The notes beneath the pieces are model-generated. The model ran no database searches. It was not told the origin of the DNA and was given only the letters and a program-made list of their open reading frames with translations. The position numbers were made by a program, and so were the translations under genes. A stretch of 64,000 nucleotides of DNA, taken from contig JAUXTU010000118.1 of NCBI GenBank assembly GCA_030679145.1, positions 20,939 through 84,938 on the forward strand, read 5' to 3'. The DNA comes from Bacteroidota bacterium (GTDB lineage: Bacteria > Bacteroidota > Ignavibacteria > UBA10030 > UBA8401). Of this stretch, positions 52,364-60,886 are shown in pieces (position 1 is the first letter of the stretch; each line of letters starts with the position of its first letter).

Positions 52364-53665
52364 TTACGCTTTGTGAACTAAAGCATGTTTAATCGGAAAT
52401 AAATTTCTTGTATCTAGAATTGGAACATTAAACTTTACTATATCTACTGTTCGATAAAAATCATGTGGCGTTGAAATTAACATCAAATCAAATTTTTCAC
52501 TGATCTCAACCGATCTTTTACCTGCATACTGAGGATGTTCACGTGTCAATTTTATTACAGGTATAAACGGATCGTTAAACTCTACATATGCATTTTGCGA
52601 TTCCATTTTTTCCATCAACACATAACTCGGTGATTCTCGATCATCATCAACGTTTGCCTTATATGCCAAACCAAGAATTAATATTTTAGAGCCACTAAGC
52701 GATTTCCCTAAGGAATTCAAAACCTCAGTAGCTCTCTGTACCACAAAATCAGGCATTGATGTATTCACTTCGCCGGCTAATTCGATAAACCGGGTGTGAA
52801 CCCCATATTCTTTAGCTTTCCATGTCAGATAAAACGGATCGATCGGAATACAATGACCCCCAAGTCCTGGCCCGGGATAAAACGGCATAAAACCAAATGG
52901 CTTGGTCTTTGCCGCTTCAATCACTTCCCAAATATCAATCCCCATTTTCATAAACGTGATCTTCAACTCGTTGACTAAAGCGATGTTGACGGATCGAAAA
53001 ATGTTCTCCATCAATTTTGTCGCTTCTGCAACCTGTGTTGATGAAACTGGAACAGTCCTAATCACGATCTGTTGATAGATCAGCTCAGCAATTTCCAATC
53101 CATCAGACGTTGTAGAGCCTACAACTTTTGGAATTGTTTCAGTCGTAAAATCCTGATTATTTGGATCTTCTCGTTCAGGAGAAAATGCTACATAAAAATC
53201 TTTGTCAACCTTCAATCCACTTTTTTCAAGAATTGGGATAACAACTTCAACGGTGGTCCCGGGATATGTTGTTGATTCAAGAATGATGATCTGTCCCCTT
53301 CTTAAAAACTGGGAAACAGAATCACATGTCTTAATGATATACTCCATCTCCGGCTCACGATTCTTCTTCAGCGGAGTTGGAACAGCAATCAATACTGCAT
53401 CACATTCTTGAATCCTTGAAAAATCAACCGTAGCATCAAAAAGTTCTAAAAAACTAACGCGTGCAATTCTTTCTGAAGGGATGTGGTTGATATATGACAA
53501 GTGTTGTTTTAACGCAGATATCTTTGCGTTGTCAATATCAAACCCGATTGACCGAAATCCTTTTTCGGCAAAACAAAGAACTATCGGTAAACCGACGTAC
53601 CCCAACCCGATAACACCTACAACAAACTTCTTTTCTTCTATTTTTTTACGAAGCTGATTTTTCAC
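52364..53665 (-). CDS. WbpA-like UDP-N-acetyl-hexosamine 6-dehydrogenase
   Basis: A 433-residue nucleotide-sugar dehydrogenase with a GTG start (53665). The N-terminus GVIGLGYVGLPIVLCFAEKG, SYINHIPSERI, and the catalytic C272 in GPGLGGHCIPIDPFYL place it with the WbpA/TviB/WecC group that oxidises UDP-GlcNAc (or ManNAc) rather than with Ugd. It begins 31 bp after the DegT aminotransferase. In known Wbp pathways such a pair leads to 2,3-diamino-uronic acids, but the WbpB oxidoreductase that should lie between the two steps is not in this window. Confidence 0.92.
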   Translation of the reverse strand: MKNQLRKKIEEKKFVVGVIGLGYVGLPIVLCFAEKGFRSIGFDIDNAKISALKQHLSYINHIPSERIARVSFLELFDATVDFSRIQECDAVLIAVPTPLKKNREPEMEYIIKTCDSVSQFLRRGQIIILESTTYPGTTVEVVIPILEKSGLKVDKDFYVAFSPEREDPNNQDFTTETIPKVVGSTTSDGLEIAELIYQQIVIRTVPVSSTQVAEATKLMENIFRSVNIALVNELKITFMKMGIDIWEVIEAAKTKPFGFMPFYPGPGLGGHCIPIDPFYLTWKAKEYGVHTRFIELAGEVNTSMPDFVVQRATEVLNSLGKSLSGSKILILGLAYKANVDDDRESPSYVLMEKMESQNAYVEFNDPFIPVIKLTREHPQYAGKRSVEISEKFDLMLISTPHDFYRTVDIVKFNVPILDTRNLFPIKHALVHKA

Positions 53666-53696
53666 GTAATATTTATTTCATACAATCACAATGTGC

Positions 53697-54884
53697 TCAT
53701 TCTTGCGGAAATGATGCTTCATGCTTTTCCATGAATTCAGCGATGGAACTTACTACATACTCTATTTGCTCACGCGTCAATTCCGGAAAGATCGGAAGGG
53801 CAAGCGAGTCGTGTGCCGCACAATTTGATACCGGGAAATCATTCCCTTGATTCAAATATTTGAAGCACTCCTGTTCGTGGAAAGGTACAGGATAATAGAT
53901 ATCATTTCCAATCCCTCGTTCAGTGATGAATTTCTTCAATGCATTACGTTTTTCCACCCGAATGATGTATTGATTAAAGATGTGATGATTTTTCACTCCA
54001 CTTTTTTGATATGTTGAATGCGGTAACAGAATACGGTTCTTAGAATCAAACACGGTTTTGCCGGTATTCTCCGCCAATCCATACTTTCTAAAAAGATCTA
54101 AGTATAATCCCGCGTTTGTACGACGCTGAGAAGACCATTGATCCAAGTGAGGTAATTTTACCGATAAGACTGCCGCCTGCAAAGCATCAATTCGAAAATT
54201 CCCGCCAATGTATTTATGATAATATTTCGGATTCATCCCATGAACACGAAGATATTTCATCCGTTCTGCGAGTTCTGGATTATTTGTCGTTACCAAACCG
54301 CCATCTCCGAAACACCCGAGATTCTTACTCGGAAAGAATGAGAAGCATCCGATATCACCAATCGCCCCTGCTTTTCTGCCATCCTTATAATGAACTCCAA
54401 TTGCTTGTGCACCATCTTCTATCACAAACAGTTTATGCTCTTTTGCAATTGACATGATCGAATCCATATCAGCACTTTGGCCATATAGATGAACAGGAAT
54501 AATTGCTTTTGTTCTTGACGTTATCTTTGGCGTGATTTTTTTCGGATCAATATTGAATGTTACGGGGTCAACATCCACAAATATAGGAACTGCATTAAGA
54601 CGAACAACTACTCCTGCAGTCGCAAAGAAGGAATACGTAGGAACAATGACCTCATCGCCGGGTTGAATATCAATTGCCATTAATGCAAGAAGCAAGGCAT
54701 CTGTACCGGAAGAAATCCCAAGGGAATATGAACACCCGATATAAGCGTTCATCAATTGTTCCATTTTCTCGACCTCAGGACCTAGAATAAAATATTGAGA
54801 TTCAATCACCTTCTGAACCGCAGCATCTAATTCGGGCTTGAGACTATTATATTGTAGTTTTAAGTCTAATAATGGAACGTGCAA
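53697..54884 (-). CDS. DegT/DnrJ/EryC1 sugar aminotransferase (WbpE/PorR-like)
   Basis: A 395-residue PLP enzyme. N-terminus VPLLDLKLQY and the motifs SSGTDALLLAL, VIEDGAQAIG and FSFFPSKNLGCFGDGG with Schiff-base K187 fit the WbpE-type aminotransferases that act on UDP-3-keto-GlcNAcA; PorR of Porphyromonas belongs to this group. The start is a TTG at 54884, supported by AGGGA eight bases upstream; the nearby ATG at 54891 is out of frame. It is the first protein gene of the locus and starts only 27 bp after a tRNA gene on the same strand. Confidence 0.93.
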   Translation of the reverse strand: MHVPLLDLKLQYNSLKPELDAAVQKVIESQYFILGPEVEKMEQLMNAYIGCSYSLGISSGTDALLLALMAIDIQPGDEVIVPTYSFFATAGVVVRLNAVPIFVDVDPVTFNIDPKKITPKITSRTKAIIPVHLYGQSADMDSIMSIAKEHKLFVIEDGAQAIGVHYKDGRKAGAIGDIGCFSFFPSKNLGCFGDGGLVTTNNPELAERMKYLRVHGMNPKYYHKYIGGNFRIDALQAAVLSVKLPHLDQWSSQRRTNAGLYLDLFRKYGLAENTGKTVFDSKNRILLPHSTYQKSGVKNHHIFNQYIIRVEKRNALKKFITERGIGNDIYYPVPFHEQECFKYLNQGNDFPVSNCAAHDSLALPIFPELTREQIEYVVSSIAEFMEKHEASFPQE

Positions 54885-54892
54885 AATACATT

Positions 54893-54897
54893 TCCCT
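54893..54897 (-). promoter_or_regulatory. Shine-Dalgarno that sets a TTG start
   Basis: AGGGA on the minus strand, eight bases before the TTG at 54884. It favours the TTG over the out-of-frame ATG at 54891-54889, which lies too close to it. The reading frame from TTG gives the conserved N-terminus VPLLDLK. Confidence 0.7.
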
Positions 54898-54911
54898 AGA
54901 AGTGGAAGTTG

Positions 54912-54985
54912 TGGGCCCTGCCGGACTTGAACCAGCGACCCGCTGATTATGAGTCAGCTGCTCTAACCAACTGAGCTAAGGGCCC
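54912..54985 (-). tRNA. tRNA with CAT anticodon, probably tRNA-Ile2
   Basis: A complete 74-nt cloverleaf on the minus strand: acceptor GGGCCCT/AGGGCCC, D-stem GCTC/GAGC, anticodon stem GCTGA/TCAGC with loop CTCATAA (anticodon CAT), T-stem GCTGG/CCGGC with loop TTCAAGT, discriminator A; CCA not encoded. It is not an initiator (normal first acceptor pair). The acceptor C4-G69 and C5-G68 pairs and the T-arm resemble lysidine-modified tRNA-Ile2 more than elongator tRNA-Met, but a TilS-substrate decision needs comparison with the other CAT tRNAs of the genome. It sits between uvrA and the first polysaccharide gene. Confidence 0.93.
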
Positions 54986-54992
54986 TTTTTTT

Positions 54993-55003
54993 ACTATACT
55001 ATA
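54993..55003 (-). promoter_or_regulatory. Possible -10 element(s) for the CAT tRNA and polysaccharide operon
   Basis: The minus strand reads two overlapping TATAGT hexamers eight to eighteen bases before the tRNA 5' end. The position suits a -10 element for a transcript starting just before the tRNA and possibly running into the aminotransferase gene. No good -35 is visible. Confidence 0.3.
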
Positions 55004-55110
55004 GCGGAACAATATAAGGAATTTAGAGAAGTAGAACAAGAAAACGTTCGTGGGAATATATGTTAGTTACCTCTGTCACACATATGATAATGGATTGATT
55101 TATTAGCATG

Positions 55111-57999
55111 CTAAAGAATTTTTTTCAAAAAATTTCCTGTATACGACTGCGCTATTTTTGAAATTTCCTCCGGTGAACCTATCGCAATAATTTTTCCGCC
55201 ATTTTCACCCCCGCCGGGTCCTATGTCGATAATATGATCTGCACATTTTATAACATCAAGATTATGCTCAATAACAATGAGTGAATTCCCTGCATCCAGA
55301 AGAACGGTAAAACATTTTAGTAATTTCTGAATATCATCAAAATGTAAACCCGTTGTCGGCTCGTCAAAAATAAACAGTGTATGACCTTCCTTCTTATCTA
55401 CAAGATGGGTTGCAAGTTTTATTCGCTGAGCTTCCCCGCCGGAAAGTGTTGTAGCCGCCTGACCAAGCCGCAAATATCCTAATCCAACATCATCAAGTAT
55501 TTGCATTTTGTGCATCACTTTTTTCCCGTCGGGATATTTTCCGAAAAACGAAATTGCTTCTTCAACGGTCATACCAAGAATATCATCGACATTTTTACCG
55601 TTCCATCGAACTTCAAGTGCTTCTTTCTTATACCGCTTGCCGTTGCACGCTTCACATGTGAGATAAAGATCTGCCATGAATTGCATTTCTACTTTTTGCA
55701 AACCGTCACCCTCGCAGATATCGCACCGTCCGCCGGGGACATTGAATGAAAAATATCCGGGCTGGTAACCATGGATCTTTGAAATTGCAGTTTTAGAAAG
55801 CAGTTCTCGGATCCCGTCAAATACCCCAATGTATGTCACCGGATTTGAACGAGGTGAACGCCCAATTGGAGATTGATCGACTAATTCAAGATGCTGAACA
55901 TTATCCCATCCTTGAATATCATGAACTCCACTGAGCCGGCCAATATGTCCGTTCAATCGTTTTTTTATTCCTTCACCGATAATATCATGCACAAGCGTAC
56001 TTTTTCCCGAGCCGCTCACGCCGGTAACACAAACAAACATCTTCAGTGGAATTTCAATATCGATATTCTGAAGATTGTGTTGGAATGCATTGAATATCTT
56101 TATCGAATCCTTTGACTTTTTTCTTCGGAATGAAGGGAGCGGAATCTCAAGTTTCCCGGAAAGATATTTTCCGGTCAATGATTTTTCACTTTTGAACGCT
56201 TCCATATATGTTCCTTGAAAAATTAACTCCCCGCCTTGCTCACCGGCCTTCGGTCCAATATCAATGATCTGATCTGCGGCTTTCATCATATCCGAATCGT
56301 GTTCAACAACGATAACAGTGTTCCCAACATCGCGCAATCGTTTGAGAATATTGATGAGCCGGTCATTATCAAGAGGATGCAAACCAATGCTCGGTTCATC
56401 AAGTACATAGATTGAACCGACGAGCGATGAACCGATCGATGTTGCAAGATTAATACGCTGCGACTCGCCCCCCGAAAGCGAATTTGACAATCGATCCAAC
56501 GTTAAATATCCGACACCAACATCCACAAGATACCGCAGTCGTTTTCTGATCTCTTCAAGAATTCGCTTACCAATACTCAGTTCAAAATCATTGAACGTAA
56601 GATTAATGAAAAATTCTTCCGCCCTCTCTATGGACAGCGCAACAACTTCACCGATCGGTTTGCCGCCGATCTTTACATTCAAAGCTTCTTTTCGTAATCG
56701 GCTTCCGTGACATTCATCGCACATAGTGTATCCCCGATATTTACTCAGCAACACTCTATATTGAATCTTATAAGCCTTTCGTTCCACCATCTTGAAAAAA
56801 CCGTTAATACCATCAAAATCTTTTTTGTATCCATTCATCACAATGTTTAACTGCTCTTCAGTCAGCTTTCTGTATGGAACATTCATCGGAACACCGGCAT
56901 CGTAAGCAATGCGCGCCAAATCGCGCAGATTTTCCTGGAACTTCGGTGTCGTCCAAGGAAGAATTGCCCCTTCCTTCAATGTTTTTTCAATATCTGGAAC
57001 AACCAGATCCATATCAATACCTACCGAACGTCCAAATCCCTGACATTTTGGACAGGCACCGATCGGAGAATTAAATGCAAACAAATGCGGTTCTGGTTCT
57101 TCAAATCGAAGATTATCTATTGCGCATTCAAAATGCTGACTGAACGGATTTATTTTTTTTGTTTCAAGATTAAATATTGAAGCATATCCTTCCCCTTCGA
57201 CAAATGCAGTTTGGATAGAATCCGCTAAACGATTTTGACTTTGTATTTCATTTTTCCGAAGGATATATCGATCTACTAAAATATAAATATCGTGTTCTTT
57301 GGTTTTACTACTTCCGCCAGAAACGATATCTGTTTTTTTAGGTTCTTTCTTCTTCAATAATTGTTTGATCGATGAAAGTTCCTTCTCATTCAGATCGATT
57401 ATTTCTCCATCAATCACCAATCGGAAAAAACCCCGTTGTTTCAACACTTCAAACTCCTGCGCAAGGGTTTTCCCTTCGTGGTGATGCATTGGGAACATGA
57501 CGTAAAATTTTGCACCTTCTCCATTCTCAATTACTGCATCAACAACCGTTTGAACGGAATCTTTTTTTATCTCACGACCGCATTTAGGGCAAATGGTTTT
57601 CCCAACTCGCGCATACAACAAGCGCAGATAATCATAAATTTCCGTAGTAGTAGCAACTGTGGAACGAGGATTTCGAGTGTTGGTTCTCTGTTCAATGGAG
57701 ATTGCAGGAGACATCCCTTGAATGGAATCAACATCCGGCTTATCCATTCGCTCAAGAAATTGGCGCGCGTACGAAGAAAGTGATTCGACATATCGGCGCT
57801 GACCTTCTGCATAAATCGTGTCGAATGCAAGAGATGATTTTCCCGAACCACTCACACCGGTGATAACGATAAGTTTATTTCGAGGGATCACAACCGAAAT
57901 ATTTTTGAGATTATGGACCCGCGCACCTTTAATGGTGAGTGGTGTTCTTGATGAATTGAGCGTTGAAGGTTTTACGGAAATGTTTTTTTGCTTGGCCAT
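55111..57999 (-). CDS. uvrA: Excinuclease ABC subunit A
   Basis: A 962-residue DNA-damage recognition ATPase of nucleotide excision repair. Two ABC modules: Walker A GVSGSGKSS (near residue 50) and GVSGSGKST; signatures LSGGESQRI and LSGGEAQRI; zinc-binding cysteine pairs CPKC, CDEC and CDIC...CEAC. The UvrB-interaction region and FDEPTTGLHFDD are present. I use the ATG at 57999 (MAKQKNISV); the frame extends five codons to a TTG at 58014. It is transcribed away from rlmN across a 245-260 bp divergent gap. Confidence 0.97.
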   Translation of the reverse strand: MAKQKNISVKPSTLNSSRTPLTIKGARVHNLKNISVVIPRNKLIVITGVSGSGKSSLAFDTIYAEGQRRYVESLSSYARQFLERMDKPDVDSIQGMSPAISIEQRTNTRNPRSTVATTTEIYDYLRLLYARVGKTICPKCGREIKKDSVQTVVDAVIENGEGAKFYVMFPMHHHEGKTLAQEFEVLKQRGFFRLVIDGEIIDLNEKELSSIKQLLKKKEPKKTDIVSGGSSKTKEHDIYILVDRYILRKNEIQSQNRLADSIQTAFVEGEGYASIFNLETKKINPFSQHFECAIDNLRFEEPEPHLFAFNSPIGACPKCQGFGRSVGIDMDLVVPDIEKTLKEGAILPWTTPKFQENLRDLARIAYDAGVPMNVPYRKLTEEQLNIVMNGYKKDFDGINGFFKMVERKAYKIQYRVLLSKYRGYTMCDECHGSRLRKEALNVKIGGKPIGEVVALSIERAEEFFINLTFNDFELSIGKRILEEIRKRLRYLVDVGVGYLTLDRLSNSLSGGESQRINLATSIGSSLVGSIYVLDEPSIGLHPLDNDRLINILKRLRDVGNTVIVVEHDSDMMKAADQIIDIGPKAGEQGGELIFQGTYMEAFKSEKSLTGKYLSGKLEIPLPSFRRKKSKDSIKIFNAFQHNLQNIDIEIPLKMFVCVTGVSGSGKSTLVHDIIGEGIKKRLNGHIGRLSGVHDIQGWDNVQHLELVDQSPIGRSPRSNPVTYIGVFDGIRELLSKTAISKIHGYQPGYFSFNVPGGRCDICEGDGLQKVEMQFMADLYLTCEACNGKRYKKEALEVRWNGKNVDDILGMTVEEAISFFGKYPDGKKVMHKMQILDDVGLGYLRLGQAATTLSGGEAQRIKLATHLVDKKEGHTLFIFDEPTTGLHFDDIQKLLKCFTVLLDAGNSLIVIEHNLDVIKCADHIIDIGPGGGENGGKIIAIGSPEEISKIAQSYTGNFLKKIL

Positions 58000-58214
58000 A
58001 GTGAACGAGAACAACGATAAAACAGCGAAGTCTGAAATATTTGGACTTTACTGTGACAAATCTAATGTATAAAAAATTACAACGAGAGGCAAAGAGAGCA
58101 ATTCTATTCAATTAACTATGCACAAATTTTCTAAATAGAGTCTAAAATTTCGCGGACATTTTTCTTTTGAGGAACTTCAATTGCTTCCCTTACTCATTTT
58201 TCGTATTTTTATAC

Positions 58215-58255
58215 AGACTTGGCAGGTAGACAACCTTCCAAGTCTAATTTTTTTA
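58215..58255 (+). terminator. Terminator-like hairpin directly before the rlmN start
   Basis: AGACTTGG/CCAAGTCT form an eight-base-pair stem extended by AGGT/ACCT after one mismatch, with a short loop, and are followed at once by AATTTTTTTA. This is a textbook intrinsic terminator shape on the plus strand, but the rlmN ATG begins only five bases later. It may be an attenuator in the rlmN leader or the end of a short RNA from the divergent gap. Confidence 0.65.
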
Positions 58256-58259
58256 TCTT

Positions 58260-59345
58260 ATGACCAAGACAAATCTAAAAGGGTTAACGCAAAAAGCATT
58301 GGAGCAGTTCATTCTTTCCGTCGGTGAACCAAAATATCGAGCCTCACAAATCTATCAATGGCTCTATAAGTATCGGGTCTCATCGTTCGAAGCTATGACC
58401 AATCTTTCCGTTTCATTACGGGAAAAGCTGAATGAAGCGGCGACAATAGAACAATTCTCCGTTGCCGCATCGCAGACTTCTAATGTTGACGGAACAGTAA
58501 AGTTTCTGTATGAACTTTCCGATGGAAAAAAAATCGAAACTGTTCTTATTCCTCCCCGCATCACTGCCGTTGATGCAGAAGAACGTATGACATTATGCGT
58601 TTCAACGCAGATCGGGTGCGCTTTAGATTGCAAGTTTTGTGCGACTGCAAGCATGGGGTTTTTGAGAAACCTCACGACAAGCGAAATTCTCAACCAATAT
58701 ATCACTGCACAAACATTTTCTGAAAAACCGATCACCAATATCGTCTTTATGGGAATGGGCGAACCGATGCTCAACTATGACAATGTTATGGATGCAGTTG
58801 AGATCATTACTGATCAGAATGGAATTGGTTTAAGTCCGAAACGGATCACACTTTCAACGGCGGGATATGCAAAACATATCCGTAAAATGGCAGATGAAGA
58901 TAGAAAAATTAAATTAGCTCTTTCGCTTCACTCTTTACGAGATGAAGTTCGCTCTGACCTTATGCCGATTACGAAGAAATTTAGTGTTGAAGATCTTTTA
59001 TCAGCGTTGGAATACTATAATAAGAAGACCAAAAAGAGTGTTATGCTGGAGTATATTGTCTTTGAAGGTGTGAATGATACCGACCAGGATGTTCAATTAC
59101 TTGTTAAAGCAGCGCGCCGATTAGATTGCAGGGTGAACTTGATCCCCTATCATTCGATTGAATTCACTCATCCGCAAGGATACTCTGCAGCGTTACACGG
59201 TGTATCAAAAGAAGGATTGGAACGGTTTTGGAAGAAATTACGAATGAACGACGTTATTACATTTATTCGTCACAGCGCCGGTGTTGATATTGATGCCGCC
59301 TGCGGACAACTTGCAGTAAAGAATGAATTAGCTATTGCACACTAA
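58260..59345 (+). CDS. rlmN: Dual-specificity 23S rRNA/tRNA m2A methyltransferase
   Basis: A 361-residue radical-SAM enzyme methylating A2503 of 23S rRNA (and A37 of some tRNAs). The Fe-S cluster motif Cx3CxxC is C120/C124/C127 (GCALDCKFC), and the paired catalytic cysteines are C113 and C348 (DAACGQL). GFLRNLTTSEI, GMGEPMLNYDN and LALSLHS are further family landmarks. Complete. There is no Shine-Dalgarno; the ATG follows a T-rich stretch and a terminator-like hairpin. adk follows after 74 bp. Confidence 0.97.
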   Translation: MTKTNLKGLTQKALEQFILSVGEPKYRASQIYQWLYKYRVSSFEAMTNLSVSLREKLNEAATIEQFSVAASQTSNVDGTVKFLYELSDGKKIETVLIPPRITAVDAEERMTLCVSTQIGCALDCKFCATASMGFLRNLTTSEILNQYITAQTFSEKPITNIVFMGMGEPMLNYDNVMDAVEIITDQNGIGLSPKRITLSTAGYAKHIRKMADEDRKIKLALSLHSLRDEVRSDLMPITKKFSVEDLLSALEYYNKKTKKSVMLEYIVFEGVNDTDQDVQLLVKAARRLDCRVNLIPYHSIEFTHPQGYSAALHGVSKEGLERFWKKLRMNDVITFIRHSAGVDIDAACGQLAVKNELAIAH

Positions 59346-59419
59346 CAATTCATAGGTTTTAGTATATAGAATTTAGTATGTTTACCTCACTTGAAAATTA
59401 ATCACTAACTTTACATATA

Positions 59420-60064
59420 ATGAATATTATCCTCTTCGGCGCACCCGGTGTCGGTAAAGGCACACAGGCAAAAATTTTATCACACGTTTATCATATTCCT
59501 CATATTTCTACCGGCGATATATTACGGGAAGCAATAAAAGCGGAAACCCCGCTTGGCATTATAGCAAAAGGATTGATGGATCATGGAAATCTTGTTCCGG
59601 ATGATTTGATGATCATTTTGGTAAATGATTTGCTCTCTTCCGATCGATGTAAAAATGGATTCATCCTTGACGGATTTCCAAGGACCGTTGCACAAGCAAA
59701 AGCGCTTGATACCATTTTTTCACAATTAAATATCCACAAATTTAAAGTGATTAATATTGACGTTGACCCAAAGATGATTATAGAACGACTTACTGATCGT
59801 TTTTTATGCGCACAGTGCGGGAAAATTTATAATTTTACTCTCGATAAATTTAAAGCGGGTGATAAATGTTTTAAATGCGGGGGAATGATCTTTCAACGAG
59901 ATGATGATAAACCTGAAACAGTGAAGAAACGATTGGATATTTATTATAGGACGACTGAACCGGTAAAAAAATATTATCAACAAACACGCGCCCTTCTCGA
60001 CGTGAACGGCGTTGGTGAAATCGATGAAATTACTCAACGGTTGCTATCAACATTAGGACGATAA
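59420..60064 (+). CDS. adk: Adenylate kinase (zinc-lid type)
   Basis: A 214-residue enzyme converting AMP + ATP to 2 ADP. P-loop GAPGVGKGTQ (7-16), AMP site STGDILREA (30-38) and GFPRTVAQA (85-93), RLTDRF, and a long lid with four cysteines C130, C133, C150, C153 in two CxxC pairs, so a structural zinc is expected, unlike in E. coli. No leader SD is obvious. The next gene starts 3 bp after its stop, suggesting co-transcription. Confidence 0.97.
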   Translation: MNIILFGAPGVGKGTQAKILSHVYHIPHISTGDILREAIKAETPLGIIAKGLMDHGNLVPDDLMIILVNDLLSSDRCKNGFILDGFPRTVAQAKALDTIFSQLNIHKFKVINIDVDPKMIIERLTDRFLCAQCGKIYNFTLDKFKAGDKCFKCGGMIFQRDDDKPETVKKRLDIYYRTTEPVKKYYQQTRALLDVNGVGEIDEITQRLLSTLGR

Positions 60065-60067
60065 TAA

Positions 60068-60817
60068 ATGAAAACACCGTTGGTCATCGCGCATCGCGGC
60101 TTTTCAGACGAAGCTCCGGAAAATTCGATGGCTGCCTTTCAAAAAGCGATCGAAGCAAAAAGCGATATGATCGAGTTGGATGTTCGGCTCTCAGCGGATA
60201 ATGTGCCAATCGTGTTTCACGACCGGCGGTTGAATCGCACATCCGACGGAAACGGACTGATTAACGAAAAACATTCCCGGCAATTAACAACAATCGATAA
60301 TGGATCGTGGTTCTCACCAAAGTTCAATCGGGAGCGGATTCCGGAATTAAAGGATATTTTTCCGCTCCTTAAAAAAAACATAAGATTAAACATTGAGATC
60401 AAACCGGATATCGTCAGCACAAACGACACTTCCGCAGTTGAACTTGTTGTTGCTGAAGTTGAAAAAGCAAAAATACTCTCTAAAGTGATGTTCACTTCAT
60501 TCAATCACCAAATGATCAAAGAGATCAATGATATTGATGAATCGATCGTTACAGGCGTTATCTATAATCCCATCACCCACTTCCGAAAATCCCCTTCAAC
60601 ACTCATGAAGAATTCGAAAGCGACGATATTTGTATGCAGTAAATTCCAGATCAATAAAGATGTTGTTGTGGATACTCATGATGCGGGTTATAGTTTATAT
60701 GTGTACGGAATTAAGACCGGACGCGACGTAGAACGAATGCTTGATCTGCGCATTGACGGAATCATTTGTAACAATCCAAAATTCGTACGTGAAACGATAG
60801 ATCTGCTTACGCCATAA
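60068..60817 (+). CDS. Glycerophosphodiester phosphodiesterase
   Basis: A 249-residue TIM-barrel enzyme of the GDPD family, which hydrolyses glycerophosphodiesters to glycerol-3-phosphate and an alcohol. Catalytic and metal residues are visible: H9-R10 (IAHRGF), E18-N19 (APENS), E36 and D38 (IELDVR), H51 (VFHDRRLNRTS) and the IEIKPD strand. No signal peptide, so cytoplasmic. It starts 3 bp after adk and is probably in the same transcript. Confidence 0.95.
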   Translation: MKTPLVIAHRGFSDEAPENSMAAFQKAIEAKSDMIELDVRLSADNVPIVFHDRRLNRTSDGNGLINEKHSRQLTTIDNGSWFSPKFNRERIPELKDIFPLLKKNIRLNIEIKPDIVSTNDTSAVELVVAEVEKAKILSKVMFTSFNHQMIKEINDIDESIVTGVIYNPITHFRKSPSTLMKNSKATIFVCSKFQINKDVVVDTHDAGYSLYVYGIKTGRDVERMLDLRIDGIICNNPKFVRETIDLLTP

Positions 60818-60886
60818 CTCTTCCATTGTAACGGCGAATTTTCATTCGTTGATACAATAATTTAATGAACCAAGGGTTCTTTTATT

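Noticed and set aside
16694..54985. Integrative element between the two tRNA genes
   Set aside because: No integrase, no phage or conjugation genes, and no duplicated tRNA 3' end was seen; gene content is a standard polysaccharide locus.
55103..55114. Palindrome TTAGCATGCTAA at the end of uvrA
   Set aside because: Twelve bases without T-run or loop, overlapping the stop codon; too short to call a terminator or operator.
58000..58014. TTG start of uvrA five codons upstream of the ATG
   Set aside because: The ATG at 57999 gives the usual N-terminus and the upstream TTG has no Shine-Dalgarno.
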